A stretch of 40,435 nt of DNA from Lachnospiraceae bacterium UBA3820 (lineage in GTDB: Bacteria > Bacillota > Clostridia > Lachnospirales > Lachnospiraceae). The stretch is from positions 1 to 40,435 of the forward strand of contig DFDU01000001.1 in NCBI GenBank assembly GCA_002369325.1. The letters are read 5' to 3'. This document shows positions 16,956 through 25,901 of this stretch, one piece after another. The notes under the pieces were generated by a model. It ran no database searches. It was not told the origin of the DNA and saw only the letters and a program-made list of their open reading frames with translations. How positions within the stretch are numbered: position 1 is the first letter of the stretch; the number at the start of each line of letters is the position of its first letter. Made by a program: the position numbers and the translations under genes.

Positions 16956-17902
16956 ATGGATAAGATAGCGGTTTTGATACCATGTTATAATGAAAGTAAA
17001 ACGATAAAGAAGGTTGTAACGGACTTCAAAACGGTTTTGCCGGAAGCGGTTATATATGTATATGATAATAATTCAACCGACGGTACGGATGAGGTGGCGA
17101 AGGCAGCAGGTGCTGTTGTTCGTTATGAATATAAGCAGGGAAAAGGAAATGTTATAAGGAGTATGTTCAGGGACATTGACGCTGAATGTTATATCATGAC
17201 TGATGGCGATGATACATATCCTGCGGAATATGCACCCGAGATGGCTCAAAAGGTTTTGGAAAAAAAGTGGATATGGTTGTCGGTGACAGACTTTCATCTA
17301 CATATTATGAAGAAAACAAAAGACCTTTTCATAATTTTGGTAATGCACTTGTTAAGAAAAGTATAAATATGCTTTTTAAGGGCGATATAAAGGATATAAT
17401 GACCGGATACAGAGCCTTCTCATACGAATTTGTTAAAACCTTTCCTGTTTTGTCAAAGGGTTTTGAAATTGAGACCGAAATGAGCATACATGCCATAGAT
17501 AAAAATATGTCTATTGAAAATTTGATAATAGAATACAGAGACAGACCGGAAGGCAGCGAATCAAAGCTTGATACGTATTCGGACGGAATGAAGGTATTAA
17601 AAACCATCGGAAGACTTTTCAGAAACTATAAGCCGTTATCATTTTTCGGTATCATAGCATTAGTGTTAGGCTCCATATCACTGGGATTTTTTATTCCTGT
17701 GCTGGTTGATTATTTAAGAACAGGACTTGTGCCTAAATTTCCGACACTTATGTCTTGCGGTTTTTTGATGGTGGCTGCGATTCAGGCATTTTTTGTAGGA
17801 CTTACCTTACAGACCATGGTTCAAAAAAACCGTCAGGATTTTGAATTTAGACTAAATGAAGCAGCAAGGATAAAAAGACAGGAAATTAATAATCAAAGAT
17901 AG
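16956..17902 (+). CDS. GT2 glycosyltransferase (DPM1/GtrB-like) with two C-terminal TM segments; frame split at a slippery heptamer
   Basis: Frame 1 (16956-17366) starts MDKIAVLIPCYNESKTIKKV and includes YDNNSTDGTDE and the metal site DGDDTYPAEYA. After residue 104 it runs into unrelated residues and stops at 136. Frame 2, from 17267, resumes the family sequence at once: VDMVVGDRLSSTYYEENK, IMTGYRAFS, FEIETEMSIHA. It ends in two membrane segments (FFGIIALVLGSISLGFF and LMVAAIQAFFVGLTL). Joining the frames by a -1 step at 17261-17267 gives a 315-residue enzyme with nothing missing. Such enzymes load a sugar onto a polyprenyl phosphate. The split may be programmed frameshifting, a real one-base deletion in a poly-A run, or an assembly error. 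It is the last gene before a terminator. Confidence -1.
17261..17267 (+). promoter_or_regulatory. A AAA AAG slippery heptamer (candidate -1 frameshift site)
   Basis: The heptamer is in the exact phase used by dnaX-type -1 frameshifting: zero-frame codons are GAA AAA AAG. A weak SD-like AAAAGG (17248-17253) lies seven bases upstream. A small five-pair hairpin (17277-17289) lies nine bases downstream. A one-base loss from an A8 run would look the same. Confidence -1.
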
Positions 17903-17920
17903 CGGATGTCCGTAAAGAAG

Positions 17921-17950
17921 AACAGAAGACAATTTGTCTTCTGTTTTTCT
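17921..17950 (+). terminator. Hairpin terminator after the GT2 gene
   Basis: An 11-base-pair stem (17921-17931 with 17935-17945), loop ATT, is followed by TTTCT. Confidence -1.
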
Positions 17951-17986
17951 TTGCACTTCGGACTGTTTTGTTTTTACATTTTTTAG

Positions 17987-18015
17987 TTGACTAAAATAAG
18001 ATAAAAATATATACT
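17987..18015 (+). promoter_or_regulatory. Promoter of the small secreted protein gene
   Basis: TTGACT (17987-17992), exactly 17 bases, TATACT (18010-18015). The -35 lies in the inverted repeat TTTTAG-TTGA-CTAAAA (17981-17996), which could be an operator. Confidence -1.
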
Positions 18016-18022
18016 AATAAAG

Positions 18023-18048
18023 TAGAGCCTCTATACAAATATATAGAG
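18023..18048. promoter_or_regulatory. Candidate operator: alternating TAGAG/CTCTA inverted repeats at the transcription start
   Basis: TAGAG-C-CTCTA (18023-18033) overlaps a second dyad, CTCTATA (18029-18035) with TATAGAG (18042-18048). The array begins about where transcription from the promoter at 17987-18015 should start. It may bind a repressor, or fold as an RNA hairpin in the leader. Confidence -1.
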
Positions 18049-18091
18049 AATGTATTTGCATAGAGAGATTAAATTCACAGGAGGAAAAAGT

Positions 18092-18625
18092 ATGATAATT
18101 GCAAAGAAAATCAAAAGAAAAGCGTTGGCATTGATGAGTGTTGTATGCCTTTTTGCAGGAAGCATGTCAGTTCTTGCTGCTACAAGTGATGAGACGGACG
18201 GAAAAGTACCTGTATTAAAAAACAGTGCCGGGGATGAAGGTGTCTTATGTGATGACGGTTATATAGAATATACCGAATACCCTGACAGTGACGATGCACC
18301 CGGTTCCGAGATATATATCGGAACAATAAATGTTACTGATTCAAACGGTTCTATAAGCAACTGGACTATAACTAACGGTCATTCAGCTACAAGCGGTAAG
18401 TTTTATTCTTACAGCGGAGGTACTATAACCATATCAGTGGCAATAGTACCATCTAATAAAACAGTAAGAGTAGGTATAGCTCAGCCGGATGGTACAAGAA
18501 GATATGTGGAAGGAAACGGTTCCGTGGGACACTCTTTTTCAGTTACACAGACAGGATATCATAAGGTTTATATAGCAAATGACAGCGGTACAACCGTAAC
18601 GGCAAATGGTGTATATTCATACTAA
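18092..18625 (+). CDS. Small secreted protein, homologous to the tail of the neighbouring M56 protease
   Basis: The start is ATG 18092, with GGAGG at 18080-18084 (177 aa); a longer frame from 18050 would remove this RBS. A signal peptide (ALALMSVVCLFAGSMSVLA) precedes a mature protein of about 145 residues with no known catalytic motif. It is Ser/Thr/Gly-rich and probably a beta-sandwich. DGYIEY near the start and VRVGIAQPDGTRRYVEG near the end match DGYIEY and VRVEIYEPDGKVRCIEA in the C-terminal part of the M56 protein encoded next. It has its own strong promoter with operator-like repeats, and a hairpin follows it. It could be a ligand, competitor or reporter of envelope state for the protease; that role is inference. 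Confidence -1.
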   Translation: MIIAKKIKRKALALMSVVCLFAGSMSVLAATSDETDGKVPVLKNSAGDEGVLCDDGYIEYTEYPDSDDAPGSEIYIGTINVTDSNGSISNWTITNGHSATSGKFYSYSGGTITISVAIVPSNKTVRVGIAQPDGTRRYVEGNGSVGHSFSVTQTGYHKVYIANDSGTTVTANGVYSY

Positions 18626-18658
18626 AATATAATTATTTGTTATAATCGATTTTACTTT

Positions 18659-18690
18659 ATAATGCGAACGGATTATTTCGTTCGCATTAT
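18659..18690 (+). terminator. Hairpin between the small secreted protein and the M56 gene
   Basis: A 12-base-pair stem (18659-18670 with 18679-18690) is followed by a weak T-rich stretch. It may be a full or partial terminator that lowers M56 expression relative to the small protein. Confidence -1.
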
Positions 18691-18721
18691 TATTGCTTTG
18701 CAATAGTTTATTATTTAATTA

Positions 18722-18750
18722 TTGCTTTTTTTATTGTAAAACAATAAAAT
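18722..18750 (+). promoter_or_regulatory. Possible promoter of the M56 gene
   Basis: TTGCTT (18722-18727), 17 bases, TAAAAT (18745-18750). The match is modest. It lies between the upstream hairpin and the M56 RBS. Confidence -1.
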
Positions 18751-18785
18751 ATATTTAGCTTGTACAAATGAAAAGGAAGTATTAT

Positions 18786-20171
18786 ATGGATTACTTATGT
18801 AGGATTTTTTTGATTATATTATTTATGAGTATAAACGGAAGCATATTTATGCTTATATGGATGCTCCTGAAAAAACTATGCGGAAAGCTGCTTAGAACGG
18901 ATTTGATTTACTATTTGCTTAAGCTTGTTATGATAAGCTTTTTCATACCTGTAATATATATTGTTTTTAACATTGAATCATATAAAGAGTCCGGCAGACA
19001 AAATTATCTTGTTTTTTTTACAAAAACCATGAGGCTTATCTTTTTGCCGGCACTTGCAATCATTTTTATAATGTTTTTATACGAGATATTTAAATGCATA
19101 AGGGGTATTAACAAACTTTATATTATAAAGGAAAAAAGGCAGGAAATAGATGCACATACAAGAAAAATATATGATGAGATATGCGATAAGATAAAGATAA
19201 AAAGAAAACCGGAAATATATAAATTACCGAATACAACTTCTCCCTTTATATACGGATATCTAAATCCTGTTATATATCTTACGGATGATGATATGGAGGA
19301 TGAGGACTTACGCATAGCACTTACACATGAACTTTTTCATTATAAGAAGAAGGATGAATTATGGAAGATAATAGCAAATATTATTTGCTGTATGCACTGG
19401 TTTAATCCTTTGGCATGGCTTGTAAGGGAAGAATATAAGATGTGGGCGGAAGCGGAGGTTGATTTTAATTGCTTTAAATACGGCGGCTTTGATATAGAAG
19501 AATATTTTGACGGAATCATACATATGGCTCAAAGAGTGCAGGAAAGATTTCTTAATTTACTGTCCTTTGCCGGAAGCAGAAGCCAGCTTTATAAAAGAGC
19601 GATTATCATGTCAAAATATTCTCAAAATAAGATAAGACCGCTTATACTTATTGTAATCGGTGTGCTTTCTGTTTTTGCTGTTGTATTTTCAATAGATAAA
19701 ACATCAGATGCGGCAGGCTATATATTTAATGGTATGTATGTAAATACCAGCGTGGAATTTAAAGACGAGGATATATATTACGGAGACGGATATATAGAAT
19801 ATATAAGGAAATCTTCTGATATAAAATCAGAAGAACGGAAAGTCGTTGATGCTTTTGCAAGAGATGAAATTGATTATGGAGATGCTGTTGATATCGATTT
19901 GAATTTAGAAAAAAATGAAAGCCGTAAGGTTATTAAAACATATCTGAATAAAGACAAGATATTGCTTTTTGCTTTTATGATGGAGGAAGAAAATACCGCG
20001 GTTAGAGTTGAGATATATGAGCCGGATGGCAAGGTAAGATGCATAGAAGCAGATTATTTATTAAATTATATGTATGATGTCTCAAAAGACGGAAATTATG
20101 AAATCTGTATAACCAATATAGGTGAAGATAAATTAAAAATAACGGGTTCAATAGTATATGAAACCAGATAA
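18786..20171 (+). CDS. M56-family (BlaR1/MecR1-like) membrane metalloprotease with a sensor-like C-terminal domain
   Basis: The ATG at 18786 (461 aa) has AAGGAAG six bases upstream; the ATG at 18768 lacks an RBS. Three or so membrane segments (about 5-97) precede a cytoplasmic zinc protease domain. LTHELFHYKKKDE carries the HExxH (His181, Glu182, His185) and WAEAEVD the likely third ligand (Glu222 or Glu224). A further membrane segment (LILIVIGVLSVFAVVFSI, about 285-303) leads to an extracellular domain of about 155 residues. In BlaR1 that position holds a penicillin-binding domain; here it resembles the small secreted protein of 18092-18625. No BlaI-type repressor gene is nearby, so the cytoplasmic target is unknown. 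A GT2 gene follows 11 bases later. Confidence -1.
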   Translation: MDYLCRIFLIILFMSINGSIFMLIWMLLKKLCGKLLRTDLIYYLLKLVMISFFIPVIYIVFNIESYKESGRQNYLVFFTKTMRLIFLPALAIIFIMFLYEIFKCIRGINKLYIIKEKRQEIDAHTRKIYDEICDKIKIKRKPEIYKLPNTTSPFIYGYLNPVIYLTDDDMEDEDLRIALTHELFHYKKKDELWKIIANIICCMHWFNPLAWLVREEYKMWAEAEVDFNCFKYGGFDIEEYFDGIIHMAQRVQERFLNLLSFAGSRSQLYKRAIIMSKYSQNKIRPLILIVIGVLSVFAVVFSIDKTSDAAGYIFNGMYVNTSVEFKDEDIYYGDGYIEYIRKSSDIKSEERKVVDAFARDEIDYGDAVDIDLNLEKNESRKVIKTYLNKDKILLFAFMMEEENTAVRVEIYEPDGKVRCIEADYLLNYMYDVSKDGNYEICITNIGEDKLKITGSIVYETR

Positions 20172-20182
20172 GGAGGATTGCC

Positions 20183-21094
20183 ATGAAGAGAGTAAATATA
20201 CTTTTATCCTCCTACAACGGAGCTGATCATATCAGAGAACAGATAGATAGTATATTGAATCAGACATATAAGAATATCAAGCTGTATGTCAGAGATGACG
20301 GTTCCACGGACGGAACCCTGGAAATTTTAAAGGACTATGAAAAAGACGGAAAGCTTATACTTGAAGAAGGAAAAAATGTCGGCTTTATAAAAAGTTTCCT
20401 ATGGCTTGTAAGACATTGCGACGAGGCAGACTATTATGCTTATTCGGATCAGGATGATATGTGGTATCCGGATAAGATTGATATGGCTGTAAAGATGATT
20501 GAAGAAAATGACGATGACATGCCGATACTTTACTTTTCCAATTATGATTTATGCGATAATGATTTAAATGTTATGTCACAAAAAGATAAAGAGGGAGAAG
20601 TAAAGAAACCGACATTTGCCAATGCTTTGGTGGATTGTATGCCTCTTGGCTTCAATGAGGTGTTTAATAATGAGGCAAGAAAGCTTATTGCAAAGGATAC
20701 ACCTAAGTTTTCCTGCGGACATGACTGGTGGACTTATATAGTTTGCCAGGGTTTGGGCAAGGTTATATATGATAACCGTGTTACCGTAGGCTACAGAAGA
20801 ACCGGACATAATGTAAGCGCGGGCGGCATGAACTTTATTAAATTTCAGATATGGAGATTTAAGAAATTCTTTTTGAATAATTACTTTTCAAATATCAGAA
20901 AAATGCTCAGAGAATATGAATATTATTATAAAGATTCTCTTTGTGAAAAAGATAAAAAAATACTGGCTTTATTTACAACTAAGGGATATAATTTTAAAGC
21001 TATGATTAAAAAACTGTTTTATCCTCACAGATACAGACAGGGATTGGCAGATGAAATCATGGTTAGATTTTTGTTTATCATAGGTAAATTATAA
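20183..21094 (+). CDS. GT2 glycosyltransferase, rhamnosyltransferase-like
   Basis: AAGGAGG precedes the ATG; 303 residues. The GT-A core starts VNILLSSYNGADHIREQIDS. RDDGSTDGT follows, and then YSDQDDMWYPDKI, which holds the metal-binding Asp residues from about 89. GHDWWTYIVCQGLG and YRRTGHNVSAGG are typical of the GT2 group that includes WbbL/RfbF-like rhamnosyltransferases. It probably adds one sugar to a lipid-linked repeat unit at the inner membrane face. Only 20 bases separate it from the next membrane protein gene. The donor sugar cannot be fixed from sequence. Confidence -1.
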   Translation: MKRVNILLSSYNGADHIREQIDSILNQTYKNIKLYVRDDGSTDGTLEILKDYEKDGKLILEEGKNVGFIKSFLWLVRHCDEADYYAYSDQDDMWYPDKIDMAVKMIEENDDDMPILYFSNYDLCDNDLNVMSQKDKEGEVKKPTFANALVDCMPLGFNEVFNNEARKLIAKDTPKFSCGHDWWTYIVCQGLGKVIYDNRVTVGYRRTGHNVSAGGMNFIKFQIWRFKKFFLNNYFSNIRKMLREYEYYYKDSLCEKDKKILALFTTKGYNFKAMIKKLFYPHRYRQGLADEIMVRFLFIIGKL

Positions 21095-21114
21095 TCTATG
21101 ATTACGGAGGAAAT

Positions 21115-22911
21115 ATGAATTATTCTGTTATAGCATCTTTGTTTTATATAATTGCCTTAACGGCTGTTGTGTCGGGCTTTTATTTTTATAAGAAGAGTGA
21201 TTTGACACTTCATGCGGGAACATGGGTTCCGCTTACGTTTATGGCACTTATGGGTTATCAGACGCTTGTTGCGGGTATTCTGAGTCTGATAAAAATTAAA
21301 GTTAATATAATAACCATAGGTCTGTTTGACCTTGCTGCAGCGATTGCTTTATGGATTTTTATATTCAAAATGAAAAAACTTCAAAAATACAAATATGAAT
21401 TGGCGGATTTTGCAGCATGGTTTTTTATATTGACGGCAGTGCTTGTTTTCTTAAAGCTAAGATATGGCTTTAAATTGATACCGACTTATAATTCGGTGGA
21501 TGCTGCGGTTCATTTTTCCTCTGCAAGAGCGATTGTAAATAATCAAAGTGTATGGGGGATGTATTATTCTGCTTTTCATAACGGGCTTTTGATAGAAACC
21601 CTTGGACCTTTCGTAAAGGCGGCATATATATATAAAATTTATGTATCGGGCGATATTATGCATTTGATATTGGCAGGTGCGATGTTCTGGGGAGTTATCA
21701 GAAGATATGCAAACAGCACGCTTCTTAAAGCTATCGGAATAGTTGCAACAATCATGTATCTTATGGGATATCCGCTTAACAGTACGATTTTCGGCTTTGC
21801 ATATCTTGGTATGGGAATTACCGTAATTGCATTTATAATTGCCTCGGCAGATATATATCTTAATGATGAGATTTCAAAAAAGTGGAGCATAATGCTTCTT
21901 TGCTTCGGTTGCTACGGAGTATTTCAGTCGTATGTTTTATTTATGCCGGTTGTTTTCTTTGCGCTTTTGGCATTTGTTCTTGTACAGCAGGCAGTAAATA
22001 AAAAGCTTTTTTCCGTACAGACGATTTTAACCGGCCTCGAAATATTTCTTCCCGCAACCTTGCTTGGTCTTTGGTATACCTACGGGGGTATATTTGGAAG
22101 CTCGGGAGGTGACGGTGGAGGAAGCGGAACCACGGTTGCTTCTGCAATAAATATCGAAGGCGGAATATATACTGATTTGTTTTCCAATTTCATATTTTTG
22201 GCTCCGATTGCGCTGTTTGGATTGTTTGGCATATTCAAAGAAAAGAAAAAGAATTATATGTTGTTTTTAGTGCCGATTGATATATTGTTTGTGCTCGCAC
22301 TTTTATATAAGGCACTTAAGCATCAGGTTTCGGCATATTACTATTATAAGAATTATTATATGCTTTGGCTTCTTGCATGGATATTGTTCTTTATGGGGAT
22401 ATATTATCTGGAAAAGAATGCAAGACTTATAGCCTGTTTTACGATAGCCATATGGCTTATGATGTTTGGCATGAATTATAAAGGCATAGAAGGCAGAATT
22501 TCCGAAAAGAATCCTAACCTTTGCCCTCAATACAATACCTATAATCTTTCGCATATTTATAGCTTTAACCGTACGTTTATAGCCATAACTCATTATTCGC
22601 AGGAAAAAATAGATTTATATACCTACGTGATTAATAATATTTTGAATGATGAAAATGATTATGTTCCTCTTGCAGGTGGGGTTGAGGATTATTTTTGGAT
22701 GCAGGCGATAACCGATACGAGCTGTCAGGATTTTCAATATTGGAACAGGGGACAGGATGCTTATTTTTCGAGTTTGATAAATGATAATATCCATTATATA
22801 ATGGTTTTTAAAGATAATGATTTTTATACTGCAAACGCCGGTTATTTTGAATCATTGGAAAAGATTTATGAAAATAATACAGGCTTTATCGGTATTGTAA
22901 AGCAGCAGTAA
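21115..22911 (+). CDS. Polytopic membrane protein, probable GT-C-type glycosyltransferase
   Basis: GGAGG precedes the ATG; 598 residues with roughly a dozen membrane segments up to about residue 450 and an extracellular C-terminal part of about 130 residues. That tail includes VPLAGGVEDYFWMQ and ends with YFESLEKIYENNTGF, a pattern common at the end of GT-C enzymes. A short Gly/Ser-rich external loop (SSGGDGGGSGTT, about 325-336) is notable. I do not recognise a named family. Position between a GT2 and a DUF2142 gene supports transfer of a sugar from a polyprenyl-phosphate donor outside the membrane. It could instead be a polymerase. Confidence -1.
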   Translation: MNYSVIASLFYIIALTAVVSGFYFYKKSDLTLHAGTWVPLTFMALMGYQTLVAGILSLIKIKVNIITIGLFDLAAAIALWIFIFKMKKLQKYKYELADFAAWFFILTAVLVFLKLRYGFKLIPTYNSVDAAVHFSSARAIVNNQSVWGMYYSAFHNGLLIETLGPFVKAAYIYKIYVSGDIMHLILAGAMFWGVIRRYANSTLLKAIGIVATIMYLMGYPLNSTIFGFAYLGMGITVIAFIIASADIYLNDEISKKWSIMLLCFGCYGVFQSYVLFMPVVFFALLAFVLVQQAVNKKLFSVQTILTGLEIFLPATLLGLWYTYGGIFGSSGGDGGGSGTTVASAINIEGGIYTDLFSNFIFLAPIALFGLFGIFKEKKKNYMLFLVPIDILFVLALLYKALKHQVSAYYYYKNYYMLWLLAWILFFMGIYYLEKNARLIACFTIAIWLMMFGMNYKGIEGRISEKNPNLCPQYNTYNLSHIYSFNRTFIAITHYSQEKIDLYTYVINNILNDENDYVPLAGGVEDYFWMQAITDTSCQDFQYWNRGQDAYFSSLINDNIHYIMVFKDNDFYTANAGYFESLEKIYENNTGFIGIVKQQ

Positions 22912-22926
22912 ATTTGGGAGATAAAG

Positions 22927-24324
22927 ATGAAGTTTTTGGATGCGCTGAAAGGAAAAAAATATATTTTTTCCCCGGAAAATTTATTTTTGGTAATGGCACT
23001 TATGTTTGGTTCTATAATTGCTTTTATGTGCACGCCTTTTCAGGAATGTGACGGATGGGAGCATTTTTTAAGGGCTGTAGATGTCTCTTACGGAAATCTC
23101 TTTTCGCCTGTTGCAACTATCAATCACGGTAGCGGTCAGATTATAGTTCCGGAAGATATTGATGAAGTAAGCTTCAGACTTGTTGAGCCTGCAAGCGGTG
23201 AGGGAACTGCTTATTCCGATTATCTTAAAGATAATAAGCCTTCAAAAAGCAGCAGAACCATGGCATTTAACGGAGGTGTTATGTCACCGTTTTATTATCC
23301 TCAGGCATTGGGATTTTTGATAGGAAGAATTCTGGGCGTAAGCTGGTTTGCATGTGTTGCCCTCGGTCGATTGTTTAATCTTATTGCATATGCAATCCTC
23401 GCATATCTTGCCATAAAGATTACACCTGTTTTAAAGAATACCATGATAACCATAGCGTTGTTTCCGATGACGGTTTATCAGGCGGCTTCGTTTTCACCGG
23501 ATGCGCTTTTGAACGGATTATGCTTTTTGTTTATATCATTATGCTTTTATTATGCTTACGGAAAAAAGGAAGAGCTTGGAATAAAGGAGCCTCTTGTCTT
23601 GGGCACTATCCTTGCTTTTATATTCCTTTGTAAATATGTTTATGTATTTTTGGGATTGCTGGTATTTATCATACCTAAGAAGAAGTTTGGCGATAATAAG
23701 CAATATTTCAAAAAATTTATGATAGCTCTGATACCGCTTCTGATTTTGGGAATTATAGCGGTAAAGACTGCGACAGCAGTTATATCAAGCGGCTCTGCGG
23801 CTGCTGTTGCCGATACGGCTCAGGTCAAAGCCACGATGTCTCCGCTGCAATTTTTGACATCGAACCCGTTAAATATTTTTAAGGTTTTATTTTATACATT
23901 TTGTTATAAATTTTCGGATTACCTTTTATGGCTTGATACACTCGGCTCTTTGAATTATCCGCTCGGACCGCTTATTTATATCGTGCCGATGTTTACCTTG
24001 TATGTTCTCGGAAGTGAATGTATGTCAGCTGAAAATGAAATCAGGCTCAGAGATAAATTTATCGCCCTGTTTGCATTTGCAATGGTGGCTGTTGCTGTGG
24101 TTCTCGGCATATATATCGGAGATACAAGAATTAATTTTGCGGGTAATTATATAGTTCAGGGTGTTCAGGGAAGATACTTTATTGCAGCTTTACCTGCCTG
24201 TGCATTATTTTTTGCACCAAGAGGAAGAACCGGTAAAAAATGGTACTCGGATTATCTGCTTTTGTTAGGCGACTTTTTCATTTTGTGTCTGGCAATATAT
24301 TTCTTAAACGGAAATTGTCAATAA
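22927..24324 (+). CDS. DUF2142-like polytopic membrane protein
   Basis: GGGAG lies before the ATG at 22927; 465 residues. An external loop early in the protein reads FQECDGWEHFLRAVDVSYG, followed by YYPQALGFLIGRILG, and LFPMTVYQAASFSPDALLNG. These match the DUF2142 family as I remember it: membrane proteins of surface polysaccharide loci, possibly GT-C-fold enzymes. About ten membrane segments are visible. It follows the previous gene by 15 bases and ends the rightward operon at a terminator shared with a leftward gene. Confidence -1.
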   Translation: MKFLDALKGKKYIFSPENLFLVMALMFGSIIAFMCTPFQECDGWEHFLRAVDVSYGNLFSPVATINHGSGQIIVPEDIDEVSFRLVEPASGEGTAYSDYLKDNKPSKSSRTMAFNGGVMSPFYYPQALGFLIGRILGVSWFACVALGRLFNLIAYAILAYLAIKITPVLKNTMITIALFPMTVYQAASFSPDALLNGLCFLFISLCFYYAYGKKEELGIKEPLVLGTILAFIFLCKYVYVFLGLLVFIIPKKKFGDNKQYFKKFMIALIPLLILGIIAVKTATAVISSGSAAAVADTAQVKATMSPLQFLTSNPLNIFKVLFYTFCYKFSDYLLWLDTLGSLNYPLGPLIYIVPMFTLYVLGSECMSAENEIRLRDKFIALFAFAMVAVAVVLGIYIGDTRINFAGNYIVQGVQGRYFIAALPACALFFAPRGRTGKKWYSDYLLLLGDFFILCLAIYFLNGNCQ

Positions 24325-24336
24325 AAGAAATACCTG

Positions 24337-24381
24337 TAAAGAAAAAAGGAATAACTATGAAAGTATTCCTTTTTCTTTTAT
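24337..24381. terminator. Bidirectional terminator between convergent genes
   Basis: An A-rich arm (24337-24353) pairs with a T-rich arm (24365-24381) apart from one offset base. It lies where the rightward DUF2142 gene and the leftward GT2 gene meet and overlaps the stop of the latter. Confidence -1.
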
Positions 24382-25281
24382 TTCATATCGTTTCTTTTGA
24401 AGCTTTGTCTTTAACATCATGATTATATATCCCGGATTATGAAGTATTATGGCAAGCTTTCTTCTTAGCGGTTCGTCTATCGATTGAAGCTTTTGCATAT
24501 AATATCCTTTTTTTACAAGCTTGTTGTCGGGATATTTTTTTATAAGCATATTCCAGAATTTGGAATGATCCTTTACAAGTCTTTTTGATGGACCGGTTGA
24601 AGTGGTTGATATTCCGCTTCCCACCTCATAATATACGGCACCCTTAGGATAAAGACTTATCTTTTCATCGTTCAAAAGCAATGTAACCTGAAGCAGATCC
24701 TCACAATATCTTACAGTACCGAGAATTTGCTGTAAATATTTTTTAAAGCCTTCGGTCTCATAAAACATACTTGCACCGATTATCCATCCGTGGTTTTTGA
24801 TTATATTATCTTTTATCTTGTCTGTATTTCCTTTTTGAAAAGATTTAATGTCCGAAGGAAGGAAATAAGGCATGAAAGAAATTTTATCGTTTTCATCAAC
24901 ATAAAATGCCTGAATTTTTCCAAAGCACATCGTGCATTTTTCAAGTTCCATGAAATCATATATGTCGGATAACGTGTTTTCTGAAAAAAGAAGATCACCG
25001 GCACCTATGCATTTGACATATTTGTTTGATACCAATTTCAATGCGTCATATATATTTTGTGTAGTCCCGACATTTTCGGGATGTTTAAGAAGCTTATAAT
25101 CAGCATATGCTTTTTCTTTTAAATAATCGACTGCATAATCCATACATTGATTTTGGGAACAATCATCGGATAATATGATTTCGGCGTTTATGTCTTTTTG
25201 ACATATTATCGAGTCGATTGTTTTTTTGATTGCATCATTTTCTGAATTATAGAGCAATAATATAACACTGAATTTTTTCAT
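24355..25281 (-). CDS. GT2 glycosyltransferase
   Basis: The product has 308 residues with a GT-A core. FSVILLLYNSENDAIKKTID begins the nucleotide-binding half, and ILSDDCSQNQCMDY follows. KHPENVGTTQNIYDAL and KCIGAGDLLFSE occupy the region that usually holds the DXD; here it reads GAGD, so the metal site is not obvious. ASMFYETEGFKKYL is typical of the acceptor half. The RBS AAGGAAAA precedes the ATG. It is the last gene of a leftward set of three, after an acetyltransferase and a GT-B-like enzyme. Donor and acceptor are unknown. Confidence -1.
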   Translation of the reverse strand: MKKFSVILLLYNSENDAIKKTIDSIICQKDINAEIILSDDCSQNQCMDYAVDYLKEKAYADYKLLKHPENVGTTQNIYDALKLVSNKYVKCIGAGDLLFSENTLSDIYDFMELEKCTMCFGKIQAFYVDENDKISFMPYFLPSDIKSFQKGNTDKIKDNIIKNHGWIIGASMFYETEGFKKYLQQILGTVRYCEDLLQVTLLLNDEKISLYPKGAVYYEVGSGISTTSTGPSKRLVKDHSKFWNMLIKKYPDNKLVKKGYYMQKLQSIDEPLRRKLAIILHNPGYIIMMLKTKLQKKRYEIKEKGILS

Positions 25282-25300
25282 CTTTATGATTTTCCTTTAT

Positions 25301-25891
25301 TTATACTTTAATCCATTTCTTTTTTTCAAAGTCGTATTGCTTGATTATTTTACCGGGAACACCCGCAGCCATTGAATAATCCGGAACATCTCTTGTTATA
25401 ACCGCATTTGCTGCTATAACAGAGTGCTTTCCTATGGTTACACCGGGAAGGATTCTTGCACCTATTCCGATAAAGGCACCTTCTTTGATTCGGGTTGTCT
25501 TTACTTCAAGATCCTGATCGATAAAGTCCTTTTCAATATCATCAAAGCTGTGACCGCAATCGGCTATATAAACAAACGAGGAAACAGTTGCATTTTTTTC
25601 AATTTCAAGCGTGTTTCCCGCAATTATATGGCAGCATTGTTCGATGGAAACACCATCATGAATTATTATTTCACCCTTATAAGGCTTGCCCTCGTGCTGT
25701 CTTATACATTCCATTCGTGCAAGTCCCTGAATGGTTACGTCTTTTCCGATTTTTATATATTTTGGCTTGACGAGCCGCAATGGCTTTAACATATGGCTTT
25801 TTCTGCCGAATTTGCCGAATCTGTGATACAAAATGATATATCTAAGCAGATATCGTACATCAATTAAAAAATCAATTATTTTTTTCTTCAT
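25301..25891 (-). CDS. Hexapeptide-repeat (LbH) O- or N-acetyltransferase
   Basis: The product has 196 residues. An amphipathic N-terminus precedes hexapeptide repeats at about 45-180, for example IKIGKDVTIQG, VSIEQCCHIIAG, AFIGIGARILPGVTIG and SVIAANAVITRDVPD. CGHSF carries the likely catalytic His. The final AAGVPGKIIKQY is a family signature. Such enzymes acetylate sugars with acetyl-CoA in capsule or O-antigen pathways. It could acetylate the amino sugar made by the nearby ketoisomerase/aminotransferase pair, although a GNAT protein at 30032 competes for that role. Confidence -1.
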   Translation of the reverse strand: MKKKIIDFLIDVRYLLRYIILYHRFGKFGRKSHMLKPLRLVKPKYIKIGKDVTIQGLARMECIRQHEGKPYKGEIIIHDGVSIEQCCHIIAGNTLEIEKNATVSSFVYIADCGHSFDDIEKDFIDQDLEVKTTRIKEGAFIGIGARILPGVTIGKHSVIAANAVITRDVPDYSMAAGVPGKIIKQYDFEKKKWIKV

Positions 25892-25901
25892 AATAAACCC
25901 C

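Noticed and set aside
18786..20171. A beta-lactam sensor (BlaR1 proper)
   Set aside because: The external domain lacks penicillin-binding motifs (SxxK, KTG), and no BlaI or beta-lactamase gene is near.
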